DNA of 21,181 bases from Actinomycetota bacterium (GCA_013812465.1 JACCTK010000353.1:1-21181), one strand, 5' to 3'. Positions 1 through 7,109 are shown, counted from the stretch's first letter. Made by a program: numbers and translations. The notes: generated by a model not told the origin, from the sequence alone.

Positions 1-593
1 ACCGAGTCCTCCGTGCCCTTGTACGGGCGGATCAGGCCGAGCGCCAGCGCGGTTCGGCCGTCATCCCGCCGGTCCACGTCCGAGCGGAAGGCCGGGTGGG
101 GGATGACGCGAAGGCGCTCCTCGGGGATGCCGAACGCGGCCAGCGAGTCGTGTCCCCGTTGCGAGTGCACGACGATGCGTTCGCAGCGGTCGAAGAGCGC
201 ACGCCAGAGCCCGGTCCGGGCGGCGGTGCGCCGCGGGATGATGTCATGCGCGGTGAAGACGACGGGCGAGCGCGGACGGAACAGCCAGCGGTCGAGCTCG
301 GGCGCGCCGAACCACTGCATGTGCAGCACATCGGGTCGGTGCGTGGCGAGCTGCGCCATGCCGATCGGGTGCTCGAGCGCCTTCACGGCCAGTCGCGCCC
401 GGGACGAGCCCATCCGAGACGAGAGGCGGTAGAACGACTCGCGAGTGATGTATCCCTGTGGCCGCGCCACAGCGCCGAACCGAAAGCGCGAGGTCATGAG
501 CTCCACATCCGCGCCGGCAAGCGCGAGCGCGGCAGCGAGCGACCGGTCGTAGGGCGGCGTGTACGCGGGCGGATCGGCGATGAGAATGCGCAT
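1..593 (-). CDS. GT4-type glycosyltransferase, N-terminal part (cut by window edge)
   Basis: A reading frame on the minus strand starts at ATG 593-591 and stays open for 197 codons to the window edge, so the C-terminal part is missing. The N-terminus (MRILIADPPAYTPPYD) is a typical first strand of a GT-B fold. HMQWFGAPE (about residues 91-99), VVFTAHDIIPRR (111-122) and IVVHSQRG (140-147) match the acceptor-domain signatures of GT4 glycosyltransferases. ALGLIRPYKG (184-193) is the usual opening of the sugar-nucleotide-binding domain. Such enzymes transfer a sugar from an NDP-sugar to a lipid or glycan acceptor at the membrane; the substrate cannot be told here. The gene diverges from the class V aminotransferase. 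A TACTGT box lies nine bases before the ATG and no Shine-Dalgarno sequence is visible, which suggests a leaderless transcript. Family assignment is firm, function is not. Confidence 0.85.
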   Translation of the reverse strand, partial: MRILIADPPAYTPPYDRSLAAALALAGADVELMTSRFRFGAVARPQGYITRESFYRLSSRMGSSRARLAVKALEHPIGMAQLATHRPDVLHMQWFGAPELDRWLFRPRSPVVFTAHDIIPRRTAARTGLWRALFDRCERIVVHSQRGHDSLAAFGIPEERLRVIPHPAFRSDVDRRDDGRTALALGLIRPYKGTEDS

Positions 594-602
594 GGATCGA
601 GG

Positions 603-608
603 ACAGTA
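603..608 (-). promoter_or_regulatory. Candidate -10 box (TACTGT) of the glycosyltransferase
   Basis: On the minus strand TACTGT is followed by nine bases and then the ATG. This fits the TAnnnT actinobacterial -10 and a leaderless start. No convincing -35 is seen. Confidence 0.4.
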
Positions 609-772
609 AGAGCCTCTACCACAATGACGCCTCGTCGACGGTGCGTGCTGGGTGGTGCGAGGCAAGGACGCAGGGAGGGCCAATATGCGGGCATATTGGC
701 CCGACTGAGGACGCCGCATCGCGCTGCCTAGCGCGTGCCGGCGACTCAGAGCTTCATTGTGTTAGAGGCTCT
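609..772 (+). ncRNA. Candidate 164-nt structured RNA or long inverted repeat containing hairpin family A, copy 1
   Basis: The segment reads as one near-continuous hairpin. The outer helix pairs 609-627 with 754-772 (18 of 19). A small asymmetric loop follows (628-633 / 746-753). The middle helix pairs 634-660 with 719-745 in one register: 19 Watson-Crick pairs, seven wobbles and one mismatch (A638/G741). A 16 by 16 internal loop (661-676 / 703-718) leads to a perfect 12-bp apical stem (677-688 / 691-702). All seven wobbles are G.U on the + strand; on the minus strand they would be A.C, so a + strand RNA is favoured. The internal loop and apical stem recur before uppS at 15966-16014. No T-run follows, so it is not an intrinsic terminator. 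An alternative is a miniature inverted-repeat element, but no target-site duplication is visible. Transcription is not shown. Confidence 0.55.
665..713 (+). repeat. Dispersed hairpin family A, copy 1 (conserved 49-nt core)
   Basis: The first 22 bases (665-686) and last 19 bases (695-713) are identical to 15966-15987 and 15996-16014. Only the central eight bases differ. The core is an internal loop, with AGGACG on both strands, closed by a stem beginning GGGCCAAT and ending ATTGGCCC. Both copies have the same orientation relative to the downstream gene. Confidence 0.85.
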
Positions 773-783
773 CAGGCTATTGC

Positions 784-808
784 GCCTTGCAACAGACTGT
801 TACAAGGC
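784..808. repeat. Dispersed palindrome family B, copy 1
   Basis: A 25-base palindrome has arms GCCTTGCAACAG and CTGTTACAAGGC around a single central A, with one mismatch (C790/A802). The second copy is at 7110-7134, where the arms read GCCAAG and CTTGGC: both sides changed together and pairing is kept. Both copies are followed by GTCC. This copy ends 22 bases before the class V aminotransferase start. It could be a protein operator or a hairpin element. Confidence 0.75.
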
Positions 809-830
809 GTCCGTCGGCAGAATCCGGTTC

Positions 831-1922
831 GTGACGTTCGACGAGGCACGCGCGCAGTTCCCGGTGCTCGAGCGAGTGGCCTATCTGCAGGCCGGCAGCG
901 CGGGACCGCTCGCTCGAGCGACAGCGGAGGCCATGGCGACCGAGGCGGAGCGAAACCTGCGCGAAGGCAGGGTGGGTCTCGACTACATCGCGCGCGTGTT
1001 GGCGCTCCGGTCCGAGCTGCGCGCCGAGCTCGCCGATCTGGTCGCGGCCGAGGCGGAACAGGTGGCGCTGACCGCGTCCACCACGGATGGCTGCAATCTC
1101 GTCCTCGCCGGACTCGATCTCGATCCAGGTGACGAAGTGATCACGACGACAGACGAGCACTTCGGGCTGATCGGGGCGTTGCATGCCTCCGGCGCCCGAG
1201 TGGTGGTCGTGCCGCCGGATGCAGACTCGATCGCGGGCGCGGTTACACCGAAGTCACGCCTTCTCGCCATGTCCCACGTCCTCTGGACCACTGGACAGGT
1301 GCTTCCGGTTTCGGAGCTTCGGGAGCAGACGGGGATCCCGATCCTGGTCGACGGCGCGCAGTCCGTGGGGGCGATCCCGGTCGAAGCCGCAGGGCTCGAC
1401 TTTCTCACGATCTCGGGGCAGAAGTGGCTGTGTGGCCCGGAGTCGACCGGAGCGCTCGTCGTCGCCGATCCCGAGCGGTTGCGAGTCGCGCGCCCGAGCT
1501 ACTTCTCGCAGCAGGGCTACGAGCCTGACGGGTCCTTCGAGCCTTGGGGCGGAGCGCGGCGCTTCGACCCCAACTGGGTTCCGACGGCGCTCATGGCCGG
1601 GCTACTGGCGGCGGTGCGCCTCCGGCCGGAATGGTGTTTCGAGCGCGGCGCCGAGATGGCCGAGCGCTGCCGCGAGTTGCTCAGAGAGGCGGGTGAGGAC
1701 GTGGTCGTGCCGGAGAGCCGCGCGACCATCGTGTCCTGGCGTTCCGGTAACGAGTCCACGCCAGACGTGGTCGCGCGCCTGGCGGCAGTCGGCGTCGCCG
1801 TTCGAGACATCCCGAAGACGAGCCTGCTGCGCGCCTCGGTCGGCTGGTGGACGAGCGATGAGGATCTCGACCGCCTCATCGCTGGTTTGAAAGAACGTGA
1901 GACGGGAACCACGCCAACGTGA
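831..1922 (+). CDS. Class V PLP-dependent aminotransferase / cysteine desulfurase-like enzyme
   Basis: The 363-residue protein has the class V (NifS/isopenicillin epimerase-like) fold type I layout. It shows an N-terminal substrate segment (YLQAGSAGPL), TASTTDG for cofactor phosphate, ITTTDEHFG, PILVDGAQSVG with the ring-binding Asp at about residue 174, and ISGQKWLCGPESTG, where Lys198 should form the PLP aldimine. No Cys-containing active-site loop of a true cysteine desulfurase is evident, so an aminotransferase, lyase or epimerase is more likely; the substrate is unknown. The frame stays open upstream to 735, but homology begins at the GTG at 831, and the upstream part would cross hairpin family B. 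CAGAAT at 818-823 sits seven bases before this GTG and no good ribosome site is present. The stop overlaps the next gene's start as GTGA, so the two are likely co-translated. Confidence 0.85.
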   Translation: MTFDEARAQFPVLERVAYLQAGSAGPLARATAEAMATEAERNLREGRVGLDYIARVLALRSELRAELADLVAAEAEQVALTASTTDGCNLVLAGLDLDPGDEVITTTDEHFGLIGALHASGARVVVVPPDADSIAGAVTPKSRLLAMSHVLWTTGQVLPVSELREQTGIPILVDGAQSVGAIPVEAAGLDFLTISGQKWLCGPESTGALVVADPERLRVARPSYFSQQGYEPDGSFEPWGGARRFDPNWVPTALMAGLLAAVRLRPEWCFERGAEMAERCRELLREAGEDVVVPESRATIVSWRSGNESTPDVVARLAAVGVAVRDIPKTSLLRASVGWWTSDEDLDRLIAGLKERETGTTPT

Positions 1923-2233
1923 AAGAGCCAGGACTCGATCTGCACGAGTGGGAGAGCGCGCGGGCATCCGTCGAGGAGGACCTGGAAGCGGATCCCGCGG
2001 CCGCGCTGTCGCAGCTCGCGGACATCGTGGAGCGGATGCTGGTCGAACGTGGCTACCACTTGGGCGACCCGGTGGCGGTCGGTGGCGACGACCCGGAGAT
2101 CGTGGTCACATACCGCGCGGTGCGCGAGACTACGGAACGAGCAGAGCTCGGAGAGGCATCTCGGGCCGACGTCCGAACCGCCATCGACGATCTGCGCTTG
2201 CTTTTCGAGACCATCACCACTGAGCGGCCTTAG
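1919..2233 (+). CDS. Small acidic protein of unknown function, coupled to the PLP enzyme
   Basis: The 104-residue protein is not recognised. It is acidic and looks mostly helical: an N-terminal helix (LHEWESARASVEEDL), a second helix (LSQLADIVERMLVERG), a short Gly/Asp-rich turn (VGGDDPE), a strand (IVVTYRAV) and a C-terminal helix (ADVRTAIDDLRLLFETI). There is no signal peptide, membrane segment, Cys or metal motif. Its GTG overlaps the stop of the class V enzyme (GTGA), so a functional link is likely. The coding pattern is normal for the window and the length is plausible for a complete protein. It ends 31 bases from the stop of the convergent HD gene. No function is proposed. Confidence 0.75.
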   Translation: MKEPGLDLHEWESARASVEEDLEADPAAALSQLADIVERMLVERGYHLGDPVAVGGDDPEIVVTYRAVRETTERAELGEASRADVRTAIDDLRLLFETITTERP

Positions 2234-2264
2234 GAACTCGCGATGCACATCGACTTCGTCGTCG

Positions 2265-2846
2265 CTAGTCCAGAGGCGCGTCGGCCGCGGTCCTGAGACC
2301 GAGCTCCTTTGCGATCGGCTGCATCGCCGCCACGACGTTCGCGACGTGCACGTCGAGCTCGAGGCCGAGGAGCTCGGCGCCTTCGTAGACCTCGTCGCGA
2401 TGTACTCCTGCGGCGAAGGACGGTTGCTTCAGCTTCTTCTTCACCGACTTCGGCTCGAGCCCGTCGAGCCCGGTCGGCCGCACCAGTCCGCAGGCGTGGA
2501 CGAATCCCGAGAGCTCGTCGCAGGCGAACAGGGTCTTCTTCAAGGGTGTGTCGCGCGGCATCGCGAGGTGCTCCGCGTGCGAGAGCACGCCCTCGATCAG
2601 CTCCTCCGTATACCCCTCCTCGCGCAGGATCTGCGCGCCGTCTTGAGGATGCTTGTCGAGCGTGGGGTGAATCTCGTAATCGAAGTCATGGAGGAGTGCG
2701 ACGCAGCCCCAAAGCTCCTCGTCCTCACCGCCCCGTCGAGCGTAGTGGCGTACCGACGCCTCGACTGCGAGCGCGTGCCGAAGCAGCGCTTCTGACTTGG
2801 TGTAGCGCGTGAGCGTCTCCCAGGCCTGATCGCGGGTCGGCCGCAC
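2265..2846 (-). CDS. HD-domain metal-dependent phosphohydrolase
   Basis: The 193-residue protein has the HD superfamily pattern: His24 (LLRHALAVE), His53-Asp54 (LLHDFDYEIHP), further His/Asp ligands around 60-69 (DKHPQDGAQIL), HAEH at 90-93 and Asp110 (FACDELSGF). It resembles the stand-alone HDIG hydrolases of about 190 residues found widely in bacteria, whose substrates (often nucleotides or phosphate esters) are mostly unknown. The start is GTG at 2846-2844. A TATCGT box lies eight bases upstream on the minus strand, which suits a leaderless transcript. It diverges from the S9 peptidase across only 25 bases and converges on the small acidic gene. The family is secure, the substrate is not. 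Confidence 0.85.
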   Translation of the reverse strand: MRPTRDQAWETLTRYTKSEALLRHALAVEASVRHYARRGGEDEELWGCVALLHDFDYEIHPTLDKHPQDGAQILREEGYTEELIEGVLSHAEHLAMPRDTPLKKTLFACDELSGFVHACGLVRPTGLDGLEPKSVKKKLKQPSFAAGVHRDEVYEGAELLGLELDVHVANVVAAMQPIAKELGLRTAADAPLD

Positions 2847-2852
2847 GGCGCA

Positions 2853-2861
2853 CTACGATAG
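2853..2861. promoter_or_regulatory. Shared divergent -10 element between HD hydrolase and S9 peptidase
   Basis: CTACGATAG holds TACGAT on the + strand (2854-2859, twelve bases before TTG 2872) and TATCGT on the minus strand (2860-2855, eight bases before GTG 2846). The two hexamers overlap by five bases in opposite directions. No -35 was convincing on either side. Confidence 0.5.
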
Positions 2862-2871
2862 CCGCTGCCCG

Positions 2872-4848
2872 TTGGCTCTCTCGAACCTCCAGCAGACCGC
2901 CGCGCCGTTCGGCACCTGGTCGTCACCCATCACCGCGGAGATGATCGCGCATGCCGGCACGCGCCTCTCCGCCGTCTGGCTCGGGGGCGGCACGACCTGG
3001 TGGCTCGAAGGACGTCCTGCCGAGAACGGGCGTGTCGTGCTCATGAAGGTCAACGGAGACGGCGCGCCTGTCGACGCCGTTCCGTCCGGCTTCAACGTAC
3101 GCACGATGGTGCACGAGTACGGAGGCGGCGCCTACTGCGTCCGCGGGGACACCGTGTTCTGCTCGAACTTCGAAGACCAGCGGCTCTATCGCGTCGACCC
3201 GGGCGCCGCGCCCATGCCGATAACCGCGGCGGTCGCGGGGAGGAAGCATCGCTATGCCGACGGGCGCGTCACCTCCGACGGCCGCTTGTGGATCGGCGTC
3301 TGTGAGCGCCACGATCAAGGTGAGCGCTCGCGAGACGTGGTCAACGAGCTCGTGGCGATTCCGACCGACGGCTCCACCGAGCCGAGGATCATCGCCGGCG
3401 GGCGCGACTTCTACTCGAATCCGCGCATCTCATCCGACGGAAAGCGCCTCAGCTACCTCGCCTGGAATCTTCCCTGGATGCCGTGGGACGGGTGCGAGCT
3501 CTTCGCGGCCGAGCTCACGCGCGAGGGAACGCTCGCGAACATCGCGCACGTCGCCGGGAAGGACGGCGAGGAGTCGATCTGGCAGCCCGAGTGGAGCCCG
3601 GACGGCGACCTCGTGTTCGCGAGCGATCGCAGCGGCTGGTGGAACCTCGAGCGCGTGCGGAATGGAGAGCGGAGCGTGCTGTACGCCGCCGAGGCGGAGT
3701 TCGGCTATCCCGCCTGGGTGTTCGGGCTGCAGTCCTTCGCCTTCCTCGGCGACGGTCGGCTCTTCGTCACGTACGACCGCGAGGGCCGGACGCTCTTCGG
3801 CGTGCTCGACGCGGACAGCGGAACGCTCGAGCAGCTCGAGCTGCCGTACGACGCGGTGTCGAGCCACTTCGTCGCGGCAGAGGGATCGACGGTCGTGTTC
3901 CTCGCCGGCTCGGCGACGACTCCGAGCGAGATCGTCCGGCTCGATGTCTCCAGCGGGTCGACAGAGACGCTGCGGCGAAGCGCTCAGGCGCCGGTGGATC
4001 CCTCCTACTTCTCGGCGCCGCGTGCCATCGAGTTCCCGACCGAGGGCGGTCTTTCCGCGCATGCGCTCTTCTACCCGCCTGTCAGCCCCGAGCACGCCGC
4101 GCCGGAAGGCGAGCTGCCCCCGCTGATCGTCATGAGCCATGGGGGGCCAACCTCGAGCGCGAGCCCGATCTTCAGTCTGAACACGCAGTTCTGGACGAGC
4201 CGGGGTTTCGCCGTCGTCGACGTCAACTACGGAGGATCGACCGGCTATGGACGCGCCTATCGCGAGCGGCTGAACGGCCAGTGGGGTGTCGTGGATCTGC
4301 AGGACTGCGTGAATGCCGCCCGTTTTTTCGTCGCCGAGGGAGAAGCCGATCCCGACCGGCTGCTGATCACCGGTGGAAGCGCGGGCGGCTACACGACGAT
4401 TTGCGCGCTCACGTTCACGGACGAGTTCGCGGCCGGCGCCTCGTATTTCGGCATCGCCGATCTCGAGCTGTTCGGCGGCGGCGACACCCACAAGTTCGAG
4501 CTCGAGTACGAGCGCACGCTCGTCGGCCCGTATCCGGAGGCGGCCGAGCTCTACCGGGCGCGGAGCCCGATTCATTTCGTCGAGCAGATCGAGACGCCGA
4601 TGCTCGTCTTGCAGGGCGCCGACGACAAGGTCGTGCCGCCCTCGCAGGCCGAGCTGATCGTCGCCGCGCTTCGAGACCGAGGAATCGCACACGCGTATCT
4701 GCTCTTCGAAGGAGAAGGCCACGGGTTCCGCAAGGCCGAGACGATCATCGCCTCGCAGGAGGCGGAGCTCTCCTTCTATGCCCAGATCCTCGGCTTCGAG
4801 CCGAGCGACCAAATCCCTCGACTTGCCATCGAACATCTCTCTTCCTGA
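2872..4848 (+). CDS. S9 family prolyl oligopeptidase-like peptidase
   Basis: The 658-residue protein has two parts. Residues of about 30-395 are a beta-propeller with blade signatures such as [25 protein letters not shown] and [18 protein letters not shown]. Residues of about 400-650 are an alpha/beta hydrolase with Ser503 in GGSAGGY, Asp585 in GADDKVVP and His617 in GEGHGF, the expected triad. [12 protein letters not shown] supplies the oxyanion region. S9 enzymes of this kind cut short peptides in the cytoplasm; no signal peptide is seen. The TTG start is chosen because the family N-terminus (FGTWSSPIT) begins a dozen residues later and no ATG or GTG lies between. It may use a leaderless transcript. 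It ends 43 bases before murA, with its own possible murA promoter between, so the two need not be one operon. Confidence 0.9.
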   Translation: MALSNLQQTAAPFGTWSSPITAEMIAHAGTRLSAVWLGGGTTWWLEGRPAENGRVVLMKVNGDGAPVDAVPSGFNVRTMVHEYGGGAYCVRGDTVFCSNFEDQRLYRVDPGAAPMPITAAVAGRKHRYADGRVTSDGRLWIGVCERHDQGERSRDVVNELVAIPTDGSTEPRIIAGGRDFYSNPRISSDGKRLSYLAWNLPWMPWDGCELFAAELTREGTLANIAHVAGKDGEESIWQPEWSPDGDLVFASDRSGWWNLERVRNGERSVLYAAEAEFGYPAWVFGLQSFAFLGDGRLFVTYDREGRTLFGVLDADSGTLEQLELPYDAVSSHFVAAEGSTVVFLAGSATTPSEIVRLDVSSGSTETLRRSAQAPVDPSYFSAPRAIEFPTEGGLSAHALFYPPVSPEHAAPEGELPPLIVMSHGGPTSSASPIFSLNTQFWTSRGFAVVDVNYGGSTGYGRAYRERLNGQWGVVDLQDCVNAARFFVAEGEADPDRLLITGGSAGGYTTICALTFTDEFAAGASYFGIADLELFGGGDTHKFELEYERTLVGPYPEAAELYRARSPIHFVEQIETPMLVLQGADDKVVPPSQAELIVAALRDRGIAHAYLLFEGEGHGFRKAETIIASQEAELSFYAQILGFEPSDQIPRLAIEHLSS

Positions 4849-4876
4849 GATCCAAAGGAGCGCGGGGACCGCCGAG

Positions 4877-4882
4877 TACGAT
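4877..4882 (+). promoter_or_regulatory. Candidate -10 box (TACGAT) of murA
   Basis: TACGAT is followed by nine bases and the murA ATG. The hexamer is identical to the one before the S9 peptidase. No Shine-Dalgarno sequence precedes the ATG, which supports a leaderless transcript. Confidence 0.4.
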
Positions 4883-4891
4883 TCCCGTCCC

Positions 4892-6172
4892 ATGCAGACC
4901 TTCGTGATCGAAGGCGGCCGCGCGCTCAGCGGCGCCGTCCGCGCGGCGGGCAACAAGAACGCGGCGCTCCCCATCCTCGCGGCCACCCTGCTCGCCTCGG
5001 ACGAGGTACGCCTCTCGAACGTCCCGCGAATCCGTGACGTCGAGACGATGGTCGCGCTGCTCGTGGATCTCGGCGCCGATGCCGACTGGAACGGGCCGAA
5101 CGAGATCCGGATCGACCCGCGCGACGTCGACAAGTCCGATCTCGATCCCGAGCTCTGCCGGGAAATCCGCGCCTCGTTCCTGCTCGCGGGGCCGCTCTTG
5201 TCGCGGTTCGGGCGGGTCACCGTGCCGCCGCCCGGTGGTGACGTGATCGGGCGCCGCCGGCTCGACACTCATATCCACGCGTTCCAGGAGCTCGGGGTGG
5301 ACGTCGAGTTGAACGGCGCGTACGAGATGAAGACGAAGGGCCTCCGCGGCAAGCGCATGTACCTGGACGAGGCTTCGGTCATGGGAACCGAGAATGCGGT
5401 CATGGCCGCAGTCCTCGCCGAGGGCAAGACAGTCGTCGGCCACGCCGCCTGTGAGCCGCACATTCAGGATCTCTGCCGCTTCTTGGTGTCGCTCGGCGCG
5501 AGGATCGAGGGCATCGGCTCGAACGTCCTGCACATCGACGGCGTGGACGGCTTGAGCGGCGGCGAGCACCGGATCGGGCCCGAGCATGTCGAGGTCGCGA
5601 GCTTCGCGGCATTGGCCGCGCTCACGGGTGGCGATGTCACGATCGAGGACGTCGAGCCCGATGACCTGATCGCCATCGTGCCCGCGTTTCGCAAGCTCGG
5701 GATCCGAATGGATGTCCACGAGCGCACTGTGCATGTCGCGCCGGGCCAAGACCTCCGAGTCGTTGACGACCTCGGCGGACAGATCCCGAAGATCGAAAGC
5801 GGTGTCTGGCCCGCATTCCCCGCCGACCTGACGTCGATCGCGCTCACGTGCGCGACGCAGTCTCATGGCACCGTCCTCATCTTCGAGAAGATGTTCGAGA
5901 GCCGCTTGTTCTTTGTCGACAAGCTCGTCTCGATGGGCGCTCGCATCATCCTCTGCGACCCGCATCGCGCGGTCGTGACTGGGCCGGCGCCGCTCTATGG
6001 CCAGCGTCTGGAGAGCCCGGACATCCGCGCGGGAATGGCTATGGTCATCGCCGCGCTGTGCGCCGAAGGCACGTCGACGATCGGGAACATCGGCCAGATC
6101 GATCGCGGCTACGAGCGAATCGACGAGCGGCTCCGCGGGCTCGGCGCGGCGATCGAGCGGGTCGATCTGTGA
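4892..6172 (+). CDS. murA: UDP-N-acetylglucosamine 1-carboxyvinyltransferase
   Basis: MurA transfers enolpyruvate from PEP to UDP-GlcNAc, the first committed step of peptidoglycan synthesis in the cytoplasm. The 426-residue protein covers both inside-out alpha/beta domains. Visible landmarks are GNKNAALP with Lys22, the active-site loop [16 protein letters not shown] (residues 112-127), PAFPADLTS with the general-base Asp, and DIRAGMAM with the C-terminal Arg. In the loop the residue equivalent to E. coli Cys115 is Asp117. Asp-type MurA, as in mycobacteria and Chlamydia, is known to be intrinsically insensitive to fosfomycin. The frame is open upstream, but ATG 4892 matches the family N-terminus (MQTFVIEGG). 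The stop overlaps the hisB-like GTG (GTGA). Confidence 0.95.
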   Translation: MQTFVIEGGRALSGAVRAAGNKNAALPILAATLLASDEVRLSNVPRIRDVETMVALLVDLGADADWNGPNEIRIDPRDVDKSDLDPELCREIRASFLLAGPLLSRFGRVTVPPPGGDVIGRRRLDTHIHAFQELGVDVELNGAYEMKTKGLRGKRMYLDEASVMGTENAVMAAVLAEGKTVVGHAACEPHIQDLCRFLVSLGARIEGIGSNVLHIDGVDGLSGGEHRIGPEHVEVASFAALAALTGGDVTIEDVEPDDLIAIVPAFRKLGIRMDVHERTVHVAPGQDLRVVDDLGGQIPKIESGVWPAFPADLTSIALTCATQSHGTVLIFEKMFESRLFFVDKLVSMGARIILCDPHRAVVTGPAPLYGQRLESPDIRAGMAMVIAALCAEGTSTIGNIGQIDRGYERIDERLRGLGAAIERVDL

Positions 6173-6666
6173 CCGAGGCCCGAGCCGCGCAGATCACGCT
6201 CGGCCGCCCAGGGGAGAGCTCAGGCGAGAACAGCATTGCGACGGGAGTCGCTGTTCTCGATCACCTGCTGCTCGCGCTCGCCGAGGCTGGGCGTTTCGGA
6301 TTGCGATTGGAGATTGCTCCGCGCGAGCCCGAGGCGGAGGTGGATGCCGCCGGCGCGACCCTCGGGGCGGCCGTGCGTCCCCTTCTCGGGCAGCGAGGCG
6401 TCGGGATCGCCGCGGCCGACGAGGCGCTTGCGATGGTCGTCCTCGAGGTGTCGGGAAAACCACTGGTCGCTTCCAACGCGGATCTCACGTCGACGAAAGC
6501 CGGAGGGCTCCGTACCGATCTCGCGGCAGCCTTCCTGCGCGGGCTCGCCGAGGAGGCGGGGCTGACGATCCACGTGCGGCTGTTCGAGGGCCAGGACTCG
6601 CAGCACGTCCTGGAGGCGATTTTCAAGGCGCTAGGGGCCGCGCTCGCCGATGCACGTCAAACGTAA
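6169..6666 (+). CDS. Degenerate HisB-like protein (imidazoleglycerol-phosphate dehydratase fold)
   Basis: The 165-residue protein follows HisB from end to end: [17 protein letters not shown] (25-41), [15 protein letters not shown] (84-98), [18 protein letters not shown] (114-131) and [18 protein letters not shown] (142-159). True HisB needs two HHxxE-type motifs that hold two Mn ions. Here the first (HHTVED in the family) is replaced by about EAEVDAAGA (residues 55-63), and the His of the usual SHG or KHG after the DHML helix is Ala40. The second motif keeps only His146 and Glu149 (family HHxxE). Asp31-His32 are retained. Dehydratase activity is therefore unlikely. The GTG overlaps the murA stop, so it is co-translated with MurA rather than sitting in a his operon. 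A binding or regulatory role, or a changed chemistry, is possible. Automated tools may label it hisB. Confidence 0.75.
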   Translation: MTEARAAQITLGRPGESSGENSIATGVAVLDHLLLALAEAGRFGLRLEIAPREPEAEVDAAGATLGAAVRPLLGQRGVGIAAADEALAMVVLEVSGKPLVASNADLTSTKAGGLRTDLAAAFLRGLAEEAGLTIHVRLFEGQDSQHVLEAIFKALGAALADARQT

Positions 6667-6692
6667 CGCACGGCTCGCTCGTCCAACTCTCG

Positions 6693-6698
6693 AGGAGG
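6693..6698 (+). promoter_or_regulatory. Strong ribosome binding site of ridA
   Basis: AGGAGG lies four bases before GTG 6703 and fixes that start. It stands out because most genes in the window lack such a site. Confidence 0.8.
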
Positions 6699-6702
6699 TT
6701 TC

Positions 6703-7092
6703 GTGTCACAGAAAGACGTCATCAGCACCGATCGCGCCCCCGGACCGTTCCAGGGCGCCCCTTACAACCAGGCGATTCGCGTCGGTGGTCTCGTCTTCGT
6801 CGCCGGCCAGCTCGGAATCGTGCTCGAGTCGGGCGAGCTCGCCGGATCGACCGTCGAGGAGCAGGCCGAGCAGCTGATGAAGAACATGTCTGCCATCCTC
6901 GAGGCCGCCGGAAGCGGGCTCGACAAGCTCGTCAAGACGACGGTGTTCCTGCTCGATCTGGCCGACTTCGCCGGGATGAACGAGGTCTACGCACGCCACG
7001 TTGGCGACCGCCCACCCGCGCGCTCGACGATCGGCGTCTCGCAGCTCCCGAGCGGCGCACGCGTCGAGATCGAAGCGATCGCGCACGTCTGA
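6703..7092 (+). CDS. RidA family enamine/imine deaminase
   Basis: Rid proteins are trimeric cytosolic enzymes that hydrolyse reactive enamine/imine intermediates released by PLP enzymes. The 129-residue protein has the full family pattern: PYNQAIRVGGLVFVAGQ (20-36), KTTVFLLDLADFAGMNEVY (78-96), PPARSTIGVSQLP with the substrate-carboxylate Arg107, and VEIEAIA with the Glu pair near the C-terminus. Retention of Arg107 indicates an active deaminase of the RidA group rather than an inert Rid subgroup. The GTG start is set by the AGGAGG site. It lies 36 bases after the hisB-like gene and is followed by palindrome family B. The subgroup is not resolved beyond RidA-like. Confidence 0.9.
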   Translation: MSQKDVISTDRAPGPFQGAPYNQAIRVGGLVFVAGQLGIVLESGELAGSTVEEQAEQLMKNMSAILEAAGSGLDKLVKTTVFLLDLADFAGMNEVYARHVGDRPPARSTIGVSQLPSGARVEIEAIAHV

Positions 7093-7109
7093 TATCGAGC
7101 CGGACGCTT

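Noticed and set aside
665..713. Family A hairpin as a Rho-independent terminator
   Set aside because: No T-run follows either copy, the flanking conserved internal loop is not explained by a terminator, and both copies lie upstream of genes.
603..780. Insertion sequence or MITE with 19-bp terminal inverted repeats
   Set aside because: No target-site duplication is visible at the borders, there is no transposase, and the wobble bias points to RNA. Kept as an alternative rather than a call.
735..830. N-terminal extension of the class V enzyme by 32 residues
   Set aside because: The extra residues are encoded by the long hairpin's right arm and palindrome family B, and homology starts at the GTG at 831.
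3430..5268. A 612-codon open frame on the minus strand across the S9 peptidase and murA
   Set aside because: It is antisense to two genes with full catalytic motifs, has low-complexity Arg/Glu/Ala-rich composition and no recognisable domain. Long antisense frames are expected at this GC content.
4745..5965. A 406-codon minus-strand frame across murA
   Set aside because: It mirrors murA codons, has no family resemblance and overlaps the 612-codon frame. Treated as a shadow.
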